Positions 1 through 10,503 of a stretch of DNA of 64,000 nucleotides are shown here, piece by piece. Below the pieces are notes generated by a model that worked only from the letters and a program-made list of their open reading frames with translations, had not been told where the DNA came from and did no database searches. The stretch covers positions 31,380,768 through 31,444,767 of the forward strand of contig CM060183.1 of the NCBI GenBank assembly GCA_030549335.1. The letters are read 5' to 3'. This stretch comes from Pontederia crassipes (taxonomy: Eukaryota; Streptophyta; Magnoliopsida; Commelinales; Pontederiaceae). The stretch's first letter is position 1, and the number at the start of each line of letters is the position of its first letter. A program made the position numbers and the translations under genes.

Positions 1-155
1 CGGATTTTTTTGAGCCGTCGCAAATTCATTTGCGACGAGCGTTTTTCCGACGGATCGACTCCGACTGAAAAATCGTCGGTAATTGCGTTACCGACGATTT
101 TCGGGATGATTACCGACGGTCCGGACCATCGGTAATTCGCGTTTTTCTAGTAGTG
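1..155. mobile_element. Terminus of a CACTA (En/Spm) transposon, partial
   Basis: The window opens inside an element whose end reads, on the minus strand, CACTACTAGAAAAACGCG, a typical CACTA terminal inverted repeat. The adjoining 150 bases hold repeated subterminal motifs of the type TTACCGACG / CGTCGGTAA in both orientations, as expected for transposase-binding subterminal repeats. The element body lies to the left, outside the window, so the target duplication and the coding part cannot be checked. Confidence 0.75.
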
Positions 156-1660
156 AGCCTTAATATTGACAGATCGATTTTAATTTGTTAAAAAATTGTC
201 TTAAAATCCAATTGGGGCTCTTAATGTTTATTTTTGTTTGATTTTTCGAAGACACGTGGTAGGATTTTTCTTTCTTTTCCAAACAAGAAAGTTATTTGAA
301 AGCACGTATTTTGTCGACGATAACTTATTTAATCTAGTCAATTTATCATGGGAAAACATGAAAATTCATAGCACCGGAGGAGTGGAAGAATCCATAGCAA
401 CGGAGCGGGTAACATTGTAACCTCTACAGTAGGAAAAAATGTATGTTTAAATTAATTAAACAATATACACATCAATGGTTAAATTAAAGTTTAATGATAG
501 ATTTTAATTTAAGATATCATAATAATTTTGCATGACTAATGTTATGATAATATATTATTAAATAACTATCAACCTTTATATACTTGGCATATATACACTT
601 TTTTTGACTGACAGTACGTTCTTGTGACCCTTTTATAATATTAATATATGCTAAGTATCTTATCCTCATTTGTTGTTATTATTATTATTAATATAATTAA
701 ATAGTTGTGACAACTGTGCCTTTAATTACATCACGTACAATCAAACAATTTGAACGATTCAGATCCCCATCTAAACCACCAACCCAATTCCGTATAGGTG
801 TTCATCACCTCGGGTTAATTTGATGAACCCGATGTTTCTATTCGATTCGATTTAATTTAGTTTGGATCAGATTGGATTGGTGGGCGGGTCGGACGTGACC
901 TGACTTGAACCCAACTCGATAGGATTCAGGTCGAGTACGGGTTGGGATTTTCTAACCTGAGTTGATTCGACCCGATGATCCGAACTTTTATTTATTTATT
1001 TATTTACTTTTTAATTAGTTGTAGTTTTAACTTTTGATTTAAAATCTTAAAAAATCAAAATAAATCATTTTAACTATAGAAAAATATTCCAATACCCAGA
1101 AAATTTATTTCCTTTCTTAAAATTATTATTAAATAATATTTTTTGCATTAAACAATATAGAAAAGTGAGGGAATTTTTCTTAAAAAAGAAAAAGGATAGT
1201 CGGGTGAATCGACCACTTGACCCGGCCAAACTCGCCCAACCCGACGTGACGGTTGGGTCGAGTCACCTGACACGGGTTCAACTCGACTCCTAAATACCTC
1301 CTACCTTGAAGAAAACATCAAATGAAGGTTTGACGCAAGTATTAATTTATCATATATATTTTTAAAAATATTTTAATTAATAATTGTGGTAGCATGCTAG
1401 AAAATCAATCCACTTTTAAAAATAAATATGGGATTGCCCATATTATCTATACATACACAAACTCACATATATGAAAATATATGAAGTTAAGGGGGGATAT
1501 CCTCTTTAAAGGAGACTCAACTTGCCCTTTATTTAATTATCAAATTAAAAATCTATGGATCAAATAAGAAAATTTTAAATAGAAGGGGATGAAATATGAC
1601 AATTGTTTTTTGTTATCTGCTGCTAGATAAGAAACAATGTCAATCATGATTGAAATAGAA
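156..1660. other. AT-rich intergenic DNA with a diverged GGGT/ACCC-rich element
   Basis: I see no gene. Bases 795-1300 start with TAGGTGTTCATCACC and contain clusters of CGGGTC / GACCCG motifs at both ends (about 830-980 and 1200-1290) around an AT-rich core. This is the layout of the non-autonomous hAT-like elements found elsewhere in the window, but no clear 8-bp target duplication is visible. The rest is AT-rich. Confidence 0.5.
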
Positions 1661-1694
1661 GGGGGGAGGGGGGGGGGGGGGGGGGGGGGGGGGG
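1661..1694 (+). repeat. Poly(G) tract
   Basis: Six G, one A, then 27 uninterrupted G (1668-1694). It could form G-quadruplexes and is the kind of tract where the assembled length is unreliable. It sits at the edge of a locally duplicated segment (1690-1856). Confidence 0.95.
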
Positions 1695-2510
1695 CGGTGA
1701 CCCCCAGAGTAGGGATATAATCGATTTTTCATAAATGCAAAAAAAAATAACGGAGAAGTCGACGGAATTAAACAAAAGAATCAAATTGGTGGGGGGAGGG
1801 GAGGGCGGTCGACATCGCCGTCGACGCAGAGGGGAGGCGGTGACCCCCAGAGTAGGTAGGGGTGAAAGTAGTTCGGGTCGATTTGGGTTTTCGGTCTAAA
1901 AAAATCAATCGCGAATTTTCGGGTCAGTTTTTGAAGTTAGAAAGACCACCCTAAAATCATTTTGAAAAAATAAAAACCACCCTTTAGCGGATTGATTTTT
2001 TCGTATGATTTTTTCGGAGCCCTACTTTTATATAATTATATTTTAAAAATATATTTAATAACTTAAAATTAATATAAAAATATTTAATTTTATATTAAAT
2101 ATAAAATATACAACTAAAATTTTAAAGTTATTAAATTAGAGTTTGATAATGTGATATAAAAGTATGAAATTTTATACAAAAAATATTATATCTTTAATAA
2201 AAGAATTAATAACACATGTATTAATTATATAAATAAAAATCATAAATAAAAATCGGGCTCCACGGGCTCCTACGGTTTTTTCGGGTGGGGCCCTAATTTT
2301 AGCGGGTGAATTTTAATTTATTAAAAATCACCCTAAATCATATTCGGACCCCTAATTTTTGGTTTTTTTAGTTCGGTTTTTTCGGGTCGGATGAATTTTT
2401 CGGGTTGTTCGGATTTTTCTTACACCCCTAAGAGTAGGGATATAATGAATTTTTCATAAATGTAAAAAAAATAACGGAGAAGTCGACGGAATTGGACAAA
2501 AGAATCAAAC
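1693..2510 (+). repeat. Tandem duplication of about 143 bp, second copy split by a hAT MITE
   Basis: The segment from GGCGGTGACCCCCAGAGTAG through a stretch containing ATAACGGAGAAGTCGACGGA occurs at 1693-1790. It starts again at about 1836, is interrupted by the element at 1857-2430, and continues at 2431-2505. The two halves line up with a few substitutions once the inserted element is ignored. Confidence 0.75.
1857..2430. mobile_element. Non-autonomous hAT-type element (MITE), 574 bp
   Basis: The ends are TAGGGGTGAAAG on the left and, read inward on the other strand, TAGGGGTGTAAG on the right. It is flanked by a perfect 8-bp direct repeat AGAGTAGG (1849-1856 and 2431-2438), the hallmark hAT target duplication. 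The interior is AT-rich with TTCGGGT motifs near both ends and no coding capacity. It belongs to the same family as the element at 14368-15012. Confidence 0.88.
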
Positions 2511-2735
2511 TGAAAAACTCGTTAGGTACCCAAAAAACGAAACTATGTTATATTATATTATAACCTTACAATAAATTACAACATAAAGTTCCACTGTATA
2601 TTTCTTTTACTCATATGTTATATTATATTATATACTGAAACTATGAATCACTTTTTAATTTAATCTAATATATCTAAGTGAAGACCACATTGAACTTGCA
2701 ATCAGTGAAGACCGCAAAAACTCTTGAACTTGCAG

Positions 2736-4792
2736 GTGTTCGACAAGAAAGGAAGCAAGCCGGCAAGATGGGTGAGGACTAAGGTGGTCATAGATGACGA
2801 CATTGTGATTCCCGACCTTGACCCCGCCGGCGCTGCCACCTCCACCTCACCGGACCGGCTGGTGGAAGACTACGCCTCCTCCCTCTGCCGCACGCCCATG
2901 GACGCCTCCCGGCCCCTCTGGGAGCTCCACATCCTCAACCTCCCCACCTCCGACGCCGCCGCCGTCGCCATCTTCCGCATCCACCACGCCCTGGGCGATG
3001 GCGTCTCCCTCACCTCCCTCCCTCCTCGCCTGCACCCGCATGGTCTCCGACCCGACCTCCCTCCCCACCCTCCCGGTGTCTACCCAGCCGCCCGTGCCCC
3101 GGCTCAAGCCGGGGCCTCTCACGTTCCTCAGGGCTTTCCTCATCCTCATCTGGCACACGCTGGTCGACGTCGTGCTCTTCGTCGCGACTTCCATGTTCCT
3201 GAAGGACACCTCGACGCCGCTCAAGGGCACGGCGGGCGTTGCGGAGCGCCCGAAGCGGTTCGTGCACCGCATCGTCAGCCTCGACGACATCAAGGACGTC
3301 AAGGACGCCGCGAATTGCGTGAGTGCTTACAGTTGATCAGTCTTGACGTAGAGTTACGTAAAAGTTAAAACATTTGAGCTGACATCTATCTGTCTTACAC
3401 CAGACTGTAAACGACGTGCTGCTAGTTATAACATCTGCTGCTCTCACCCGCTACGTCGATAGAAAGTGTCGTAAGTTTACCTTGATGCGTATTTATCTAT
3501 TGATATAAGCTTCTGTCAGATTTTTTATTTAGATTACATTCTCAAGGAAGTCTTCTGCTGTCCAAACTTCAGGTGAAATTGGTGATGACAGTAGGAAGAA
3601 GCTGCAATTACTGCGGAACATTCGGCTTCGGTCGACTCTGCTTGTTAATATCAGACCCACCACAGGATTGCATGCAAGTTTCTTATGCAATATGCTCTTC
3701 TATAGGCTGTGCTGGGAGCAACCATGCATGTAAACTATGACACTGAATCTGGTTAATTAATTTATGAGCAGGATTTGTCTGAGTTTATGGAGGGCAAGAA
3801 TGTTGGAGTGAAGTGGGGGAACTGGCTTGGTTATGCCATTCTGCCATTTTCGCTTGCTAGGTACGAGGATCCTCTCGATTACGTTCGCAAGGGGAAAGCC
3901 ATTGCTGATAGGAAGAAGAACTCCTTGGAGGCAATCTTCACACATAAAAGTGCCGTGTTAATCATCAAATGCTTCGGAATGAGAGTAAGGCCTCAACGCA
4001 TAGTCGACTGCATGAGTACCATATAGTTCTTCTTTAGTTACTGGTTAATTTGATCTGATTCAAGGTTCACAATTTTTTGGTATGGTGTTTCATGGAGAAC
4101 AGGCAGCAGTTTGGCTGTGCAGGCGAATGATTTCTAACACGACATTTTCCTTCTCAAATATTGTCGGACCCGTTGAAGAGATTGGGTTTTATGGCCATCC
4201 AATTGCCTACTTGGCACCAAGTGTGTATGGGCATCCACAAGTAAGTAACTTGTACTCCTAAATTTGTAGACAATTCAGTTTAACATGTTCTTGAACAGTA
4301 GTGAATACTGTACAAGGGGCACCTTTCATAAACAAGCTAATATTAGCTAATGAAGAAAAGGAAATACGATCCCGGAACTTTAGGTTGAATGTGGATCTTA
4401 AGTAATGATCATATTTATTTTAGAAAAGAATTGACAACTCAAATTCAGACTACTTAATTCATTAAAGATTAGTATTGGATCATTACTGTCAATATTTTTT
4501 CCTCTTCAATCAATGATAGGAAATAGAAAGTTTTATGATTTTCTTCATCAAAATTTTGATAAGTACTATATATATGCTGAGATTTCTTTACGATCAACAC
4601 ATGCAGGCACTTACTGTTCATTTTCAAAGTTATAAGAACACAATGACAATTGTTCTAGCAGTGGACGAATCTGCAATACCAGATCCACACCAGCTTTTGG
4701 ATGACTTCGCTGAATCCCTCGAGCTCATCAAAGAAGCTATTCCATCAGTCATAGTATGCATATCAACGCACCAGGAAAAAAGAAGTGTATGA
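2736..4792 (+). pseudogene. WSD1-like: WSD1-type wax ester synthase/diacylglycerol acyltransferase, copy 1 (pseudogene)
   Basis: Family role: an ER O-acyltransferase joining acyl-CoA to fatty alcohols, or weakly to diacylglycerol. Exons by alignment to the intact copies: 2736-3318, 3404-3470, 3573-3673, 3772-3984, 4103-4240, 4607-4792 (these match exons 2-7). Exon 2 keeps the catalytic HHxxxDG motif as HHALGDG, but one extra base in the CCTC run at 3015-3026 shifts the frame directly after it; the rest of the exon is readable in the next frame. A 9-bp in-frame deletion lies near 3130. All later exons are open, including the C-terminal SNIVGP motif. Intron 4 has a GC donor (CAT|GCAAGT at 3674). 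The C-terminus is about 12 residues longer than in copies 2 and 3. No exon 1 is visible in the 2.7 kb upstream. If the frameshift were a sequencing error and exon 1 lay outside the window, the gene could still be functional, but pseudogene is the better call. Confidence 0.85.
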
Positions 4793-5062
4793 AGTGGCTC
4801 TTCTTCTTGGTTCAATCCATCCAGCTCATGAAGAAAGCTCCAACATGGCGAAAACACAGAGTTCAAGTCAAATTAAACTTCTCCATGAACAGACAAATTA
4901 ATGCACAAAATTAATGATTTCATTTTTCACCCTTCTATGTTTGTTAAATACCTTTTCCCCATTGATGCTGTAAATCCCAAAAGCAAAAGTGCTGGTGAAA
5001 GCAAGTAAAGATTACCATGCATCTTCCAGTGGCATACACGCCTACCTTGCAACTTCACTTTA
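4793..5062. other. 3' flank of WSD copy 1
   Basis: Sequence after the stop codon of copy 1, presumably 3' UTR and downstream DNA. It has no clear similarity to the 3' flanks of copies 2 and 3, and no other feature is visible. Confidence 0.5.
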
Positions 5063-6019
5063 CACTACCAAAAAAAATTGAAAATGTTATATACGATGGG
5101 CCTTGTGATGAATAAGTTTTTGTCATTGAATTTTGACTCACATGTACGTAACATTGTGGCTTAATCACGTCCGTCAATGGTCCAGATCATCGCAATACGC
5201 AGAACCGTTCATCACAAAATTTTTAAAAATAAAATAGAAAAAAGGACAATCACTCAATTGAATTGTGATAATTTTTATGTATTATTAGTGACGGATTTTT
5301 GTGACACAATTTCATTTTGTCGAACTTGTGAGGAATTTTATTTCTAATAATTGTGATCAATTCATTTTATCATAGGGCTCCTTCTACCCTAAAAACTTAG
5401 GGACAAATGTTGGAGTAGATTGGAAGCTGAACAAGAGGAGATTTTTTGGGAGGGGGATAAGAGTGAAAGTAAAGACGCAAAATGTGACAAATTGGGAGAG
5501 GGGAGTACGGGCACATTGTAGGATGAAATAACGAGGAAATATGGCAAATTGGGGAGGGAAATATGAGCAGATTGGGGGAAGATAAAGGTGCAAAATATGG
5601 CAATTTGATAGAGGAAAATATGAGCATATTTGGGGGGGAAATAAAAAGGGTAAAATATGGCAAATTGGGAGAGAGAATATGAGGATATTGGGAAAAGAAA
5701 ACGGAAAATTAAAGAGGCACTCAGGCACAAGTTGGGAGGAGGGAAAATAAGTTGAATTTTGCGATCCTCGGAAAGTAATTAAATATTTGGAGAAAATGTG
5801 ACGAAAGAATTTTTTTTCGATGTTTTGTGATCCAACAATTTTGGGCCATTACATATTCTAATTAAAGAGTTTGCCACAAAGTCATCACATTATTGCGACA
5901 AAGTTGTGATCAATCACATTCCTATTTTTCCTATCACAAATCAGTTGCTAAAAATAACAGGACATTGATAAAAATAAAAAACTTTCATTACAAAAATTAT
6001 AATTTTTTTTCTTGTAGAG
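5063..6019. mobile_element. Non-autonomous CACTA-like element, about 0.95 kb
   Basis: The left end reads CACTACCAAAAAAAATTG. The right end, read inward, is CTCTACAAGAAAAAAAATT, a slightly degraded CACTA terminus. Both subterminal regions carry repeated GTGAY/RTCAC words (for example GTGATGAATAA, CTATCACAAATC). Lines 5380-5730 are purine-rich and give only spurious antisense ORFs. The 3-bp target duplication is not convincing (TTA versus GCG), so the exact ends are uncertain. Confidence 0.6.
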
Positions 6020-6806
6020 GCGGCGTTTTTTTTTTTCAATTAGATAGAAGCTCAAATAGATAGTAGTATTAACGCTTTCTCCTTAGATAGAAGCTCAAAT
6101 ATCTCAGCCAATGCCTCTTGAAAGAGAATATGAAAGAACAGATAAATTAAGCGATAAAAACTATGTGCTATAATTAATTTATATATAATGGTAAAAATAT
6201 TTTTTAAAACAAATAAAATTTTCATATTCGAACTCATCATCCTTATAATCTATTATTAAAATATGAACTTTCTAATAATTAAACAATCTATTTTTCCTCC
6301 TTTCAACTTATTACGCTATCTCATCCCTCTATTAATTAATTATTAAACAGGCTCGCTAGCTCTGCACCACCAGTGAGGCAGCTTATGAGCCCTCCTTGCA
6401 ACCGCGAAGGCACAGCTCACAAGTGTCACCTACTTGATTGCTTTTGTACGTGAGACGCGAAGTCATTTGTGCGATGGGAGGTGGACATCTTGGCTCACGA
6501 AGGCCTACAAGTTCCAGTAATGACGAGTTCGGAAAGGAGCATGGAGCAACTCATGGTTGAATTAGTTCAAGTCGACTGGTTGGATTTTCTTTTGTTTCCA
6601 TCTTGGTCCAATTAATATCATTCAAGAATTCAATTTTTTGTCGTGTTAACTTTTTTAGAATTCAAGTTGTCATTAATGGACTAGTTACAGACAAAATATC
6701 CATGTTTATTTCAAAGGTGCCCGTTCCTCGTCGGTTTGAAATGGACAGCTTTGGAAAATACACTATCAAGTCATCGTGGCAGAATGCGACTACAAACAAT
6801 TAAAGC

Positions 6807-6864
<58 letters not shown>

Positions 6865-7170
6865 TAATAACGCGCTGTAACGAAAATGAATGATGTAGGT
6901 TCTTATTCAATTACATATTAAAATGACTGGCCATCATAATTTTTTTTTTCTTTTTTTTCGATTGCCACCTCATCAATCATTCAACTCGCACACGCTAAAA
7001 ATTACGTAGTCATATATTGAAATCTCGACTTACTATCGAGTTCGATTAATTGATGTTGCTTCGAAGAACATGTTATGAATGAGACTTTCAATAAATTTTT
7101 TTTACATTCGTAGAAATTTGAATTCGATATTTTTACTTGAAAAGTTACTATCCACTCCATCATGAAAAGT
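6020..7170. other. Intergenic, with an (ATT)n microsatellite
   Basis: No gene is seen. A perfect ATT microsatellite fills about 6811-6864. The segment near 6500-6550 (motif ACGAGTTCGGAAAGGAGCAT) weakly resembles 9880-9905 and 32945-32975, suggesting a diverged copy of the duplicated intergenic block. Confidence 0.6.
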
Positions 7171-7640
7171 GCATCCGCGGTCGCGGTCCACAGAAGTTAA
7201 TGCTCATCGCCACCCCCTTCTGTTGTCATCTCTCTATCTCTCGATGATAAGAAGACGACCGTTCATCGAATAGCAGTGTCGCAGTATTAGTGCATCGATA
7301 AGGGAGTGAACTCTCCCCGGACGGAACACATCTCAATAATTGCTCGACGTGCGCTGTCGGCCAACGTCGACGAAAGGGTCGATGGGGGCGTTGGGGGAGG
7401 ACGAGTTGCCCGCCATGCTCGAGAAGCTCACGGGGACCGGCAGTGGGAATCAAAGAAGAAAAGGTAGAAGAAGATGAAGATGAACCTCTAAGCCGAGCGG
7501 CCCGGCCAGGAGCTCGACTTCAACTGCCACATTTGTCTCGGTGGTGGGGGTTTTGACGCGCATCCATGTCGACGTCCTCAAGTCCGGCCACCTGTCCACG
7601 CTCACCCGGCCATCGCCGTTTCTTCTGCATCCCAGTATTT
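7171..7640 (+). pseudogene. Orphan exon 1 and 5' leader of a WSD gene (fourth family member, relic)
   Basis: This segment aligns with the 5' leader and exon 1 of WSD genes 2 and 3 (compare 15271-15928): shared leader words such as CATCTCAATAATT and GTGAACTC, then an ATG at 7382 starting M-G-A-L-G-E-D-E-L, matching MGLKEDELL. A deletion of roughly 60 bp follows, the frame breaks, and a stop appears after about 25 codons. The later part still matches DFNCHI and the DVDVLKSG region. Similarity ends near 7636, where the intact genes have their exon 1 donor; here the donor GT is changed to GT within CCCAGTATTT without the usual context. There are no further exons downstream, so this is a truncated gene copy. 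Confidence 0.8.
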
Positions 7641-8259
7641 ATAGATGATGTGGACCTAAAACTAAAAGAGAATCGACACCTTCTCGTAACTCATAACAAC
7701 CTTAAATTCTAAAATTACTTCGAAGTTTTTTTTCTTTAACTTTTTCAAATTTCCTTTTTATTCTTAGGAGCTGTTTAGATATAAAAATTTGAATATTTTG
7801 CCTCTAATTTTTGTTCTAGTCGGAGCAAACCTATTTCGGCCATAATCGAGAACTCATTTGTTTTATTTTTGAGTTAATTCAATAACCTATAACGATTTTG
7901 TTTTTGTGTTTGTTCCTAATACATGAACTTTCCGTAGGATTCCTTTAGAGTATGTCGTGATTTTATTTAGCTCATATCCGTCCTATTGGGTTAACTTTTT
8001 CGTAGTTTTTTTTAATTTATTAAATGACTAAACTTCTCTCAACGAAAAAATGAATATTTATTTCAAATTACAAAAGGATAATTTAGTCTAATAAATAAAA
8101 AATAATGAAAAGTTAGCATAATATGAATGAACTAAAGTGAAAATGTGACATATAAGTTTAGGAAGGCATAAGTTCATATATATTATGAACGCACACAAAA
8201 AATCGCTATAATTTAAAAGAAATTTAAGGAATTAGTCCTTTACTTTTTTACTGTTCTTT
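7641..8259. other. AT-rich intergenic DNA
   Basis: I see no coding, RNA or repeat structure here. Confidence 0.5.
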
Positions 8260-8930
8260 TGATTATTGCATGCGGAGAGCGCAGGTAAAAAATAAGATTA
8301 TTTGGATGAATGCTCGAGAACAAGATCTTTTTCTTAGTTTATTTGGAAACCACCATGGTCGCCATTGCCTCGGTCCTCCTCGACGTGTGTGCTCGTGCTT
8401 CTTGGACCCCGGCCAAGCTCCGGCAAATTGGGAAAATTGCGCTAGGTAGTCGGCAGCATTGCCGCGTAGTTTGAACTGCCCGGTCATAGACTATGGCAGC
8501 CTCCTCGGTGTTCCAATCATGCTCGCACCTCCCTGGCGAGCCTTGCGAGCCCCATCTAGCGCATCTCCTACCAGCTTGTCTTCTTCAAGGCGAGATGCCT
8601 AAGATCCAATCATGAGGCACCGAAAAGCTCGTGCTTTTCGATGAGGCGCTCAATGTCCTCTTGAATGCCGACGCCGACAAAGTTGAAATAGGTGTTGACG
8701 AGGAAGCTGTCCAGGACGTTGGGGACATAGTCGGTGTGGAGGATCTGGAAGATGAGGCAGTGGTGGCCGATATAAGGATAGAAGATGGCGACATGGAGGA
8801 GGAGGCGGTAGATTTGGAGGAGGGCGACGAAGGATGGCGACTTCGTCGCCCTCCTCGCTGGTGACGAAAAGATATTGCGAGCACTGAGACATACCACTAC
8901 CCCTCCTCTATTGAGCATTGTTGTCATCCT
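8260..8930 (-). pseudogene. Relic of a WRN-like 3'-5' exonuclease (DnaQ/RNase D fold)
   Basis: Minus strand. An open stretch of 105 codons (8927 down to 8610) reads like the central part of plant Werner-syndrome-like exonucleases: VALLQIY, then HHCLIFQILHTDYVPNVL, then FLVNTYFNFVGVGIQEDIE. In the same frame, through stop codons, it continues with LDLRHLALKK, MGLARLAREV, LEH and SNYAAM. This parallels the family's DLR.LA...., GL..LA.EV.G..LEKP and the YA..DA box. Six or more stops after residue 105 and loss of the N-terminal DxE segment mean it cannot be functional. The family call rests on my recognition of the motif order, not on a search. No introns are evident. Confidence 0.6.
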
Positions 8931-9378
8931 TCTGCATCGTGTGTCGTCATCGCCTCCATCACGATCACACCGCTATCCTCCATCATGATCATCGACCAAC
9001 TGAGCTCCAGCAGAGATGACTCTGGCAGTGCACAGGGCAGGGCAGCCGAGAATGAAGTTAGGGATTTAGAATTTGGTGGGGAGAGGGGAGAGACAAAGAG
9101 AGATGTAATAGATATGACGAATTAACTATATATAGAATATTAAGATGTGGAGGTTCAGAGACTCATGAGGCGAGATGGATTGCCTCCGGCCTGATCCCAG
9201 AGAGAAAGGGTGGGGGCAGTTTGCCCCGTCCTCTACTCCCGCGGGAACAAAATTTTTCGAATTCAAGGTCCCTAACAAAAATTTCCTGCGGAATGCACGA
9301 GGGACGGAGAATATTGTCATCCCTAATGTAGCAACATGCTTAGAACGTGGAGCCCATCTCAGGTTTGAATCAAACACG
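8931..9378. other. Unassigned intergenic DNA
   Basis: Moderately GC-rich with no recognisable gene. The words GATGTGGAGGTTCAGAG and GAGATGGATTGCC (9148-9182) resemble the start of the duplicated block at 32408-32440, so the duplication breakpoint lies close to here. About 200 bases here (9180-9375) are absent from the other block. Confidence 0.45.
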
Positions 9379-10059
9379 TCATTACGATATGTCAATGACC
9401 CTCAAATGGAGATAAACAACAGAGAGATTTCAGCTAATCACCAATACTAATCTCAAAATTAATGGCGTAAAGATAGATGCACGTGGAGTTGTACTTTATC
9501 ACACAACATATATTTCTTATAGGACTGGAAATTATGCATGCTGCTTCCGGCCGGAAGAAGGGAAGTACTCCAGTGCATCTTCCAATCACATATACGTATA
9601 CAGTATATGTATATGTGTACGTGATAATGAATCACCATATCAGTCACTGCTCACTTAAGCAGCTCGTCTATTTCTGTTGATAGCAGCACAGACAGGCTTT
9701 GCCACCTGAGTTCTAACTTCTAAGCCAGTGCCACTTCAAAGTTCACCGTCCGTCGGCAAACATGGTAAAAGAAAAGATGCAGCAAATTACTTTCACTTTT
9801 TCTTTGGTGTCCGAAATGGGTGAAGCGAGTTCTGTAGTGTCATGGATGCCTACCAGTTCTTGCCGTAGGCTATTAATGATGAGTTGGGAAAGGAACAGGG
9901 AGGACCACATATTATATACAACATATAACTAGTGTGAAAATGGCTAACTATATATTGCCTGCTCCTATTAGAAATTCAACCTTAAGACTGAATTGAGGCT
10001 TGATTTCAGTCGGTTATTTATATGACATCTAACGAAATCGACAGTGATCAGCAGTCACC

Positions 10060-10503
10060 TAAGGATGTGAACAAACCCGACTCGATCCGACCAAATCTGA
10101 TTGGGTCAGGTCAAACTGTCCATGGGGTGGGTCGAGATACTCGACCACCCAATTTTCCTTTTTTTTAAAAAAAGATTTCTTATTAATTTTATATTTTTAA
10201 AATATAAAAATATTATTAAATATTTATTTTAAAGCACAAAATAAGTTTTATAACTATTTAAATATTATTTATATATTTAAAACATTTTATTTTATTTTTT
10301 AAAATTTTTTAAAGCAAATATAGGCCTAGATTTAAATTAAAAATAGAAAAAAATAAAAAAATATTCGGATCATCGGGTCAGGTCGAGTCGACTCGAGTTG
10401 AAATTTTCCAACCCGTACTTGATCCGATCCATGATCGGGTCGGGGTCGGATCGGGTCGGATCGTCGAGTTTAGCGGGTCGACCCGATCCGATGAACACCC
10501 CTA
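10060..10503. mobile_element. Non-autonomous hAT-type element, 444 bp
   Basis: Left end TAAGGATGTGAACAAACCCG; right end, read inward, TAGGGGTGTTCATCGGATCG. The flanking 8-bp repeats are CAGTCACC (10052-10059) and CAGCCACC (10504-10511), one mismatch. GGGTCGG / CCGACCC motifs cluster at both ends around an AT-rich core. The matching position in block B (about 34880-34890) is an empty site, reading GAGGTCACCTAATG. Confidence 0.85.

Noticed and set aside
238-420. 60-codon plus-strand ORF
   Set aside because: AT-rich, no homology pattern, no promoter context; expected by chance.
795-1300. Possible complete hAT MITE
   Set aside because: The ends and CGGGTC clusters fit, but no 8-bp target duplication could be found, so it is mentioned only as diverged element-like DNA.
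5384-5730. Three overlapping minus-strand ORFs of 88-114 codons
   Set aside because: They come from a purine-rich low-complexity stretch inside a CACTA-like element; the translations are Phe/Pro/Ser-rich with no conserved pattern.
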